DNA of 11,573 nucleotides from Pseudomonadota bacterium. GTDB taxonomy: Bacteria > Pseudomonadota > Gammaproteobacteria > Burkholderiales > Burkholderiaceae_E. Location of the stretch: assembly GCA_023388075.1 (NCBI GenBank), contig JAEWGX010000118.1, positions 1 through 11,573 of the forward strand, in the 5' to 3' direction. Made by a program: the position numbers and the translations under genes. How positions within the stretch are numbered: position 1 is the first letter of the stretch; every line of letters begins with the position of its first letter. The notes beneath the pieces were generated by a model, which had not been told where the DNA came from, searched no databases, and worked only from the letters and a program-made list of their open reading frames with translations. Below, piece after piece: positions 6,672 through 11,573 of the stretch.

Positions 6672-6692
6672 CGCCGCGGCCATGCCGTGGCG
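6672..6692 (+). terminator. Stem-loop filling the convergent gap
   Basis: The 37-base gap between the two convergent stop codons is largely taken up by a 9-bp stem: CGCCGCGGC at 6672-6680 pairs with GCCGTGGCG at 6684-6692 around the loop CAT, with one G-U pair. In the minus-strand transcript the G-U becomes an A-C mismatch, so the fold favours plus-strand RNA ending the PQQ dehydrogenase transcript. No U-tract follows, so intrinsic termination would be inefficient. Confidence 0.4.
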
Positions 6693-6693
6693 A

Positions 6694-7635
6694 CTATGCC
6701 TTGTACGGCGTCACCAGCGGCTTGCCCGCGAAGTACGCGTCGACGTTGTCGACGGTCAGGTCGCCCATTGCCTGGCGGGTCTGGGAGGTGCCGCTGCCCT
6801 GGTGAGGCTGCAGCACCACCGAGTCGAGCGTGAGCAGCGCGGCCGGCACGTTGGGTTCGTCCTGGAAGACGTCGAGCGCGGCGCCGCCGAGCTTGCGCTC
6901 CACCAGCAGTCGCACCATCGCCTCCTCCTCGACCACCGAGCCACGCGCGATGTTCACGAAGAGGCCCTGAGGGCCGAGCGCCTCCAGCACCTTGCCGGAC
7001 ACCAGCCCCCGCGTGGCGGCGCCGCCGGGACAGGCTGCGATCAGAACGTCGGCCCAGGTGGCGAGCGCGACGAGGTCCGGAAAGTACCGGTAGTCCACGG
7101 GCTTGGGCCGCGGGCCGTGATAGGCGAGCTCGGTCTTGAAGGCGGCGCAGCGCTCCGCGATCGCCTGCCCGATGCGGCCCATGCCGATGATGCCGACCTT
7201 GCGCCCGGCCACCGCGGTACCGAGCGGCAGCGACCCCTTCAGCCACTGGCCGGCGCGCACGAAGCGGTCGGCTTCCGCGATGCGGCGCAGCGAGGTGATC
7301 ATCAGCGCGACGGCCAGGTCCGCCACGTCATCGGTCAGCACGTCGGGCGTGTTGGTGACCGCGATGCCGTGGCTCGCGCAGTAGGCCGTGTCGATCGCGT
7401 CGACGCCGACACCGAAGCAGCTCACCAGCTTCACGCCGGGCAGCTTGGCGAGCGTGGCGGCATCGATGCCGCGTCCGCCGCTCGTCACCACCACCTGGAG
7501 CGTGGGCGCGAGCTTCGCGATCAGCGCCTCCTCGTCCGCTGCCTCCCACAGGCGATGGACCGGGTAGGTCTCCTCCAGGCGCTGCTGGGTGGGCGGATAC
7601 AGCGGGCACATCAGCAGGACGGTGTTTTCTTTCAT
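6694..7635 (-). CDS. D-2-hydroxyacid dehydrogenase (glyoxylate/hydroxypyruvate reductase-like)
   Basis: This is a 313-residue cytoplasmic NAD(P)-dependent oxidoreductase that interconverts a D-configured 2-hydroxyacid and its 2-oxoacid. The substrate domain includes LVSCFGVGVDAID at 70-82. The dinucleotide-binding motif GMGRIG is at 151-156. The catalytic triad is complete: R231 in NIARGS, E260 in DVFQDEPN and H278 in LQPHQGSGT. Where NADH enzymes have Asp at the end of the second strand, this protein reads YHGPRPKP with Gly at 174 and Arg at 176. That pattern is seen in NADPH-preferring glyoxylate/hydroxypyruvate/hydroxyphenylpyruvate reductases, so NADPH preference is inferred. Its ATG (7635-7633) overlaps the TGA of the LDH2-family gene as ATGA, so the two are translationally coupled. 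It is the last gene of the minus-strand operon. The frame is open upstream, but only this ATG gives the family N-terminus. Confidence 0.93.
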   Translation of the reverse strand: MKENTVLLMCPLYPPTQQRLEETYPVHRLWEAADEEALIAKLAPTLQVVVTSGGRGIDAATLAKLPGVKLVSCFGVGVDAIDTAYCASHGIAVTNTPDVLTDDVADLAVALMITSLRRIAEADRFVRAGQWLKGSLPLGTAVAGRKVGIIGMGRIGQAIAERCAAFKTELAYHGPRPKPVDYRYFPDLVALATWADVLIAACPGGAATRGLVSGKVLEALGPQGLFVNIARGSVVEEEAMVRLLVERKLGGAALDVFQDEPNVPAALLTLDSVVLQPHQGSGTSQTRQAMGDLTVDNVDAYFAGKPLVTPYKA

Positions 7636-8711
7636 GGACGATCCAGTGCCTCCGGTGGTTCGATTCGATAGCGGGTGGTCCACGTCTCCAGCGCCGGCAT
7701 GATGGCCGGATGCAGCGCGACCCCCTGGGCCAGTTGCTCGGCCTTGCGGGCAAGCGCACGCTCTCCGGGCAGCCGCACCGGCTGGCCCGGCACGCGCGAG
7801 GCGCTGCCATGGCAGGCGTCGGTCAGCCAGTCGGTCTGCCAGGTGAATTCCGCGAGCCCGCCAAAGGCGGACGGATCCGAGATCCGCACCATCACCGTCG
7901 CTCCCCATCCCTCGGGCACGTCGGCGCGGCCATACCCCGCGAGCCCGCCGGTGAAGGCTTCCACCATCAGCAGCAGGCCGTAGCCCTTGTGTCCCGCATC
8001 CAGTCCACCCAGCGGCAGGATGGTTCCCGGCGGCGAGGTGAAGAGCACGGCCGGATCGTTGCTCGGCTGGCCGAGCGAATCCAGCCACCATTCATGCTCG
8101 CCCTTCTGCTTGGCAGCGCGCATGCGACCGGACAAGCCGTTGGTGGTCACCGACGAGGACACGTCGATCATGATCGGATCGTGCGAGGTGGGGATGCCGA
8201 CGGCAATCGGGTTCGGCGTGAACACGGCCTGCGTGCCGCCATACGGGGCCACGCTTGCCACCGCCGGATCCGAGCTGTAGATCTCCACGAGCAGGCCCGA
8301 GCGCGCCACCTTCTCCAGGTAGGCGGCGAGGCAGGCGATGTGGTGGCTGCGCCGGATCACCACCGTGGCCACGCCGTGCTCGCGCGCGCGCGGCGCCGCC
8401 CATCCGATCGCCTGGCGCACCAGCCACGGTCCGGGCAGCCGGTTGCCGTCCCAGGTGGCGACCGCCGGTCGCTGGCTCACCACGGCAGGATCGCCGGCGC
8501 GCGTCATCGTGCCCTTGTCGAGCTCCCCGAGGTACGGCGCGAGCAGCGCGAGCCCGTGCGTGTCGTGCCCCAGCAGGTCGCCCTCCAACAGGACCTCGGC
8601 GACGTCGCGGGCGACCGGCTCCGGCAGCCCGGCGGCACCGAGCAGCCGCTCGGCGAACTCCGCAAGCGCCTCGCCCTCGTAGCGAAGGCGCTCGTACGCA
8701 GCGTCCGCCAC
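7632..8711 (-). CDS. Malate/L-lactate dehydrogenase family (LDH2/MDH2) oxidoreductase
   Basis: This is a 359-residue NAD(P)-dependent dehydrogenase of the LDH2/MDH2 fold, unrelated to classical Rossmann malate dehydrogenases. Characterised relatives include ureidoglycolate dehydrogenase, sulfolactate dehydrogenase ComC and 2,3-diketogulonate reductase YiaK. Visible signatures are GDLLGHDTHGL at 44-54, IRRSHHIACLAAYLEKVARSG, FTPNPIAVGIP, the segment from IMIDVSSSVTTNG through GRMRAAKQKGE, and GGLDAGHKGYGLLLMVEAF. The best start is the GTG at 8711-8709: it gives a normal family N-terminus, no ATG occurs before the conserved domain, and the preceding SDR gene stops at 8714, only 2 bases away. 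No Shine-Dalgarno is visible before it, so expression probably depends on ribosomes finishing the SDR gene. The stop overlaps the next gene's ATG. The substrate is probably a 2-hydroxyacid but is not identified. Confidence 0.92.
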   Translation of the reverse strand: MADAAYERLRYEGEALAEFAERLLGAAGLPEPVARDVAEVLLEGDLLGHDTHGLALLAPYLGELDKGTMTRAGDPAVVSQRPAVATWDGNRLPGPWLVRQAIGWAAPRAREHGVATVVIRRSHHIACLAAYLEKVARSGLLVEIYSSDPAVASVAPYGGTQAVFTPNPIAVGIPTSHDPIMIDVSSSVTTNGLSGRMRAAKQKGEHEWWLDSLGQPSNDPAVLFTSPPGTILPLGGLDAGHKGYGLLLMVEAFTGGLAGYGRADVPEGWGATVMVRISDPSAFGGLAEFTWQTDWLTDACHGSASRVPGQPVRLPGERALARKAEQLAQGVALHPAIMPALETWTTRYRIEPPEALDRP

Positions 8712-8713
8712 CG

Positions 8714-9463
8714 CTAGTAGACCGCGCGGCCGCCGGAGAGGTCGAACACCGCGCCGGTGGTGAAGGAGCATTCCTCGCTCGCCATCCACGCGATCATCGC
8801 GGCGATCTCCTCGACCGTGCCGAACCGGTTCATCGGGATCTTCGAGAGCATGAAGTCGATGTGGCTCTGGGTCATCTGGTCGAAGATGGCGGTGCGCACC
8901 GCCGCCGGGGTGATGCAGTTCACGCGGATGCCGGTCCGGGCCAGCTCCTTGCCGAGCGATTTGGTGAGGCCGATCACCGCCGCCTTGGAGGACGAATAGG
9001 CCGAGGCGTTGGGATTGCCCTCCTTGCCGGCGATCGAGGCGATGTTGACGATGCGGCCGTAGTCGCGGCGGGTCATCTCGGGGAGCACCGCGCGGTTGCA
9101 CAGGAAGACGCCGTGGACGTTGACGTCGAACACCTTGCGCCAGTCCTCGTAGCCGTAGTCCGCGACGGTCCGGTTGGGTCCGGTGATGCCGGCGCTGCAG
9201 ACCAGGATGTCGATGGCGCCGAAGGCGGCAACCGTCCGCTTGGTGGCTGCCGCGACCTCGGCCTCCACCGACACGTCCAGCTTCGCCGAGAGATGACCCT
9301 CTCCCGCCAGACCAGCCACCGCGGCATCCGCCGCCTCGGCCACGCGATCCCACACCGCCACGCGCGCGCCGCTCGCGGCCAGGCGCTGCGCGGTGGCGAG
9401 GCCGATGCCGGACGCGCCGCCCGTCACGACGGCAAACCGCCCCTCCAGATCGATCCTGTTCAT
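8714..9463 (-). CDS. SDR family NAD(P)-dependent oxidoreductase (FabG-like)
   Basis: This is a 249-residue classical short-chain dehydrogenase/reductase, acting on a hydroxyl or keto group of an unidentified substrate in the cytoplasm. The cofactor motif TGGASGIG is at 14-21. D39 in VAVWDR at the end of the second strand argues for NAD(H) rather than NADP(H). The catalytic tetrad is present: N114 (DVNVHG), S143 (NIASIAG), Y156 and K160 (AYSSSK). Two usual motifs deviate: NNAG reads CSAG at 89-92, and the post-catalytic PG motif reads TPAAVRT near 185-191. The C-terminus FDLSGGRAVY resembles sugar-acid SDRs, but assignment is uncertain. The ATG has a strong Shine-Dalgarno, GAGGGG (plus positions 9471-9476), seven bases upstream. 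It is the first gene of the operon with the LDH2 and D-2-hydroxyacid dehydrogenases. Fatty-acid FabG function is unlikely in this context. Confidence 0.94.
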   Translation of the reverse strand: MNRIDLEGRFAVVTGGASGIGLATAQRLAASGARVAVWDRVAEAADAAVAGLAGEGHLSAKLDVSVEAEVAAATKRTVAAFGAIDILVCSAGITGPNRTVADYGYEDWRKVFDVNVHGVFLCNRAVLPEMTRRDYGRIVNIASIAGKEGNPNASAYSSSKAAVIGLTKSLGKELARTGIRVNCITPAAVRTAIFDQMTQSHIDFMLSKIPMNRFGTVEEIAAMIAWMASEECSFTTGAVFDLSGGRAVY

Positions 9464-9498
9464 TGCCTTCCCCCTCTTTTCCGAGAGTGTACGGTACT

Positions 9499-9514
9499 GC
9501 GGGACAGAGCCCGC
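9499..9514. repeat. Inverted repeat in the SDR/CtBP-like intergenic region
   Basis: GCGGG at 9499-9503 and CCCGC at 9510-9514 flank a six-base loop in the 129-base divergent region. It overlaps the candidate -35 of the plus-strand gene, so it could be a regulator site. No dedicated regulator gene adjoins this region. The match is short and may be chance in GC-rich DNA. Confidence 0.25.
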
Positions 9515-9530
9515 TCGCCTGCATTACATT
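9501..9530 (+). promoter_or_regulatory. Candidate promoter of the CtBP-like dehydrogenase gene
   Basis: GGGACA at 9501-9506 and TACATT at 9525-9530 are 18 bases apart, each matching the sigma-70 consensus at 4 of 6 positions. A start near 9537 would leave a 55-base leader. For the opposite SDR operon, TACACT (minus strand, plus positions 9486-9491) is a possible -10, but no convincing -35 accompanies it. Confidence 0.25.
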
Positions 9531-9538
9531 GCGGAGCG

Positions 9539-9553
9539 CGGGCGAAGCGCCCG
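9539..9553 (+). repeat. Leader hairpin upstream of the CtBP-like gene
   Basis: CGGGCG at 9539-9544 and CGCCCG at 9548-9553 pair around the loop AAG. The hairpin lies in the predicted 5' leader, about 30 bases before the Shine-Dalgarno AGGAG (9584-9588). It has no following T-run and does not mask the ribosome site, so any regulatory role is speculative. Confidence 0.35.
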
Positions 9554-9592
9554 TCGAGACCCTCCCACACCCCAGCCGCCACCAGGAGCCCG

Positions 9593-10567
9593 ATGAAAGT
9601 CCTCTTCACCGACCACGACATGCTCGACGTGACCCTGGAGCAGCGCATCTTCGACGAAGCCGGCATCGAGCTGGCCACCGCCCAATGCCGGACCGAGGAC
9701 GACGTCATCCGCGCCGGACGGGGCTGCAGCGCGCTGCTGATCCAGTACGCGCCCATCACCGGCCGCGTGCTCGAGGCGTTGCCCGAGGTGCGCCTGTGCT
9801 CGCGCATCGGCGCGGGCTACGACACGATCGATGCCCGAGCCGCCGAGCGCCTCGGCGTGTGGCTGGCCAACTCGCCGGACTACGGCGTGGGCGAGGTCTC
9901 CCTGCACGCGCTATCCATGATGCTCGCGCTGATCCGCAATGTCGTGCGCTACGACCGCGACATCCACGCCGGCACCTGGCACTACACCAGCGCCGGCACC
10001 ATACCGCGGGCGCAGGACCTGACCGTGGGCATCCTCGGCCTCGGCCGCATCGGCAAGCGCTTCGCGCACTATGCCCAGCCCATCTTCCGGCGGGTGATGG
10101 CGCACGACCCCAACCTGATCGACGGCGACTTCCCCCAGTACGTGCAGCGCGTGGGGCTCGAGGAGCTCTTCGAGCAGGCCGACGCGATCAGCATCCACTG
10201 TCTGCTGGACGACGGTACTCGCGGGCTAGTCGGCGAACGCCTGCTCGGCCGGATGAAGGCCGGCGCCTACCTGGTCAACACGGCCCGCGGCGCGGTGGTG
10301 GACGTGGACGCGCTCGCGGCGGCAGTCGCGGCCGACCGCCTCGCGGGGGTCGGGCTCGACGTGCTGCCGGTCGAGCCGATACCGGCCGGTCATCCGCTGC
10401 TCGCGGACCCGCGGGTCATCCTCTCCCCGCACGCAGCTTTCTACTCGGCCGCCTCGGAGCTGGAGCTGCGCCGCAAGGCGGCGCTCAACATCGTCAACTG
10501 GGCCCGCACCGGGCGGCCGGACTATCCGGTGGTGGTCCCGGTCGCGGCCCGGCAACCGGCAGGCTGA
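9593..10567 (+). CDS. C-terminal-binding-protein-like D-2-hydroxyacid dehydrogenase
   Basis: This is a 324-residue NAD-dependent dehydrogenase of the D-2-hydroxyacid superfamily, closest in pattern to the CtBP/phosphoglycerate dehydrogenase-like branch. The substrate domain includes LCSRIGAGYDTIDARAAERLG. The cofactor motif GLGRIG is at 149-154, and D172 in VMAHDPN closes the second strand, which predicts NADH. Catalytic R232 (NTARGA), E261 (LPVEP) and H280 (SPHAAFYS) are all present; HAAFYS followed by an ELR helix is characteristic of CtBP-like proteins. In bacteria these are metabolic enzymes of mostly unknown substrate. The ATG follows AGGAG at 9584-9588 with a 4-base spacing. It diverges from the SDR operon, which carries a second D-2-hydroxyacid dehydrogenase with a different cofactor pocket. 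Its last 74 bases overlap the convergent histidine kinase gene. Confidence 0.93.
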   Translation: MKVLFTDHDMLDVTLEQRIFDEAGIELATAQCRTEDDVIRAGRGCSALLIQYAPITGRVLEALPEVRLCSRIGAGYDTIDARAAERLGVWLANSPDYGVGEVSLHALSMMLALIRNVVRYDRDIHAGTWHYTSAGTIPRAQDLTVGILGLGRIGKRFAHYAQPIFRRVMAHDPNLIDGDFPQYVQRVGLEELFEQADAISIHCLLDDGTRGLVGERLLGRMKAGAYLVNTARGAVVDVDALAAAVAADRLAGVGLDVLPVEPIPAGHPLLADPRVILSPHAAFYSAASELELRRKAALNIVNWARTGRPDYPVVVPVAARQPAG

Positions 10568-11573
10568 CGACGAAGCGGCTGCCTCCGCCCTCGCGTGCCT
10601 CGCAGCGGGCGTCGCCGCCGTGGGCGCTGGCGATCTGCCTCACCAGGGCAAGCCCGAGTCCGACGCCACCGGACTGCTCCGAGTGCCCGCCGACGCGGTA
10701 GAACGGCTCGAAGATCCGCTCGCGGGATTCCGGCGGCACCCCCGGCCCGCGATCGAGCACCGCGATCCGCACCGACTCCGCCTCGCGGGCGAGCTCGATG
10801 CGTACCGGCTCGCCGGCGCCGTCGCCGTGGCGGCTCGCGTTCTCCAGCAGGTTTCGCAGCAGCCGTCGCAGCAGCCGGGGATCTCCCGTGACGACGAGCG
10901 GCGTGTCGCCGTCGTCGCTTGCCGCGACCGCATCCACGCGACTGGCCTCCTCGGCCGCCAGCCCGGCGAGGTCGACCGACTCGCGCGCCATCGGCGTGGT
11001 CTCGAGCCGGCTGGCGAGCAGGATCTCGTCGACCAGCTGGTCGAGCTCGGCGATGTTGCGACGGAGCTCGTCGGCGAAGTGGCCCGCCTCGTTCGGATCG
11101 GCGAGCAGCAGCTCGAGCGCCATCCGGATACGCGCGAGTGGCGAGCGCAGCTCGTGCGAGGCATTGGCAAGGAGCCGCTTCTGGCTGGCGAGCAACTCCT
11201 CCTGGCGATTGACGAGCGCCTCGATGCGCTCGGCGGACTGGTTGAAGCTGCGCGCGAGCACCGCGACCTCGTCGCGGCCCTCGACCGGCACCCGCACCCG
11301 CAGGTCGCCCGCGGCCTGCCGGTCGACGCCCGCCTGCAGGCGCACCAGCCGCGAGGTGATGCGCCGGGACACCGGCCAGGCCACCAGCGCCCCGGCGAGC
11401 ATGAGCAGCCCGATGGCGAGCGCCGGGCTCACCAGCGGCGGCGGCCCCCGGCGCGGCCGGTCCGGGCGCGCGAGCAGCCGGCGGCCGTCGGCGAGCTCGA
11501 TGTCGATCGTCCACGGCTGCTGGCGACGCCACTCGCGGCGCAGGCGCCGGCCGCCCTCGGCCCGTCCCTCGCC
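10494..11573 (-). CDS. Sensor histidine kinase, C-terminal 359 residues (partial, start lies beyond right edge)
   Basis: This is an inner-membrane two-component sensor of the CpxA/BaeS type. The frame stays open to the window edge, so the GTG at 11432 is probably internal. The visible part starts with a periplasmic stretch (including WTIDIELADGRRLLARP), then a membrane helix at about 48-69 and a HAMP domain at about 65-125. The HisKA box follows with phosphoacceptor H140 in NASHELRSPLARIR. The HATPase domain has an N box (LRNLLENASRHG), G1 (DRGPGVP), F box (FEPFYR) and G2 (GGVGLGLALV). All catalytic boxes are intact. The fold ends near SLPVAG; a further Pro-rich tail of about 17 residues runs into the convergent dehydrogenase gene. 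Its response regulator is probably upstream, outside the window. The signal and targets are unknown. Confidence 0.94.
   Translation of the reverse strand, partial: GEGRAEGGRRLRREWRRQQPWTIDIELADGRRLLARPDRPRRGPPPLVSPALAIGLLMLAGALVAWPVSRRITSRLVRLQAGVDRQAAGDLRVRVPVEGRDEVAVLARSFNQSAERIEALVNRQEELLASQKRLLANASHELRSPLARIRMALELLLADPNEAGHFADELRRNIAELDQLVDEILLASRLETTPMARESVDLAGLAAEEASRVDAVAASDDGDTPLVVTGDPRLLRRLLRNLLENASRHGDGAGEPVRIELAREAESVRIAVLDRGPGVPPESRERIFEPFYRVGGHSEQSGGVGLGLALVRQIASAHGGDARCEAREGGGSRFVVSLPVAGPRPGPPPDSPAARCGPS

Noticed and set aside
7710..8717. 335-codon plus-strand open frame opposite the LDH2-family gene
   Set aside because: It is antisense to a gene with clear LDH2 motifs and is His/Arg/Gly-rich without any family signature.
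7636..9524. A single 630-residue SDR/LDH2-like fusion in the minus-strand frame
   Set aside because: The part upstream of 8711 is out of frame with the SDR protein and encodes Arg/Gly-rich nonsense; the SDR is a separate gene ending at 8714.
8255..9592. Long upstream extension of the CtBP-like gene's frame
   Set aside because: The extension crosses the SDR and LDH2 genes on the other strand and is low-complexity. The ATG at 9593 has an AGGAG and the correct family N-terminus.
11430..11432. GTG at 11432 as the true start of the sensor kinase
   Set aside because: The frame is open to the window edge and encodes a plausible periplasmic segment; starting there would leave a sensor with a single membrane helix and no input domain.
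1..11573. CRISPR array, insertion sequence, tRNA or phage genes
   Set aside because: No regularly spaced repeats, transposase motifs, terminal inverted repeats or tRNA-like T-arm sequences were seen on either strand.

Overview
This is a GC-rich, gene-dense chromosomal segment that looks betaproteobacterial, most likely Burkholderiales. Three things point there: the RppH sequence; what appears to be the N-terminus of prolyl-tRNA synthetase diverging from it at the left edge; and an orphan Bug/TctC-type solute receptor next to a LysR regulator, a layout strongly expanded in that order. I see no tRNA, rRNA, CRISPR array, insertion sequence or phage gene. No gene-free stretch exceeds about 130 bases.

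Left part (1-1705): the first codons of proS (minus) and rppH (plus) share a short AT-rich promoter pocket. A LysR-type regulator on the minus strand converges on rppH and overlaps its 3' end by 17 bases. Middle part (1828-6656): four plus-strand genes in close succession encode a Bug/TctC periplasmic receptor, a class I SAM methyltransferase, a small PQ-loop (SemiSWEET-like) membrane protein and a five-TM PQQ-dependent dehydrogenase of the glucose/quinate/shikimate family. The LysR gene diverges from the receptor gene, and a CCAT-N11-ATGG palindrome lies at the LysR start, so LysR is the obvious candidate regulator.

Right part (6694-11573): a minus-strand operon, in transcription order, encodes an SDR oxidoreductase, a malate/L-lactate (LDH2) family dehydrogenase and a D-2-hydroxyacid dehydrogenase. 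The three are spaced by 2 bases and then a 4-base ATGA overlap. A second, CtBP-like D-2-hydroxyacid dehydrogenase diverges from this operon. The window ends inside a CpxA/BaeS-type sensor histidine kinase whose 3' end overlaps that gene tail-to-tail by 74 bases.

Taken together the accessory part reads as uptake and oxidation of small hydroxylated acids or sugars: periplasmic binding, periplasmic PQQ-linked oxidation, and cytoplasmic interconversion of 2-hydroxy and 2-oxo acids. No substrate can be read from the sequence. The most interesting hypothesis is that the translationally coupled LDH2 and D-2-hydroxyacid dehydrogenases invert the configuration of a 2-hydroxyacid through a shared 2-oxoacid. 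I did not find a clearly new class of system; the novelty is in gene combinations.
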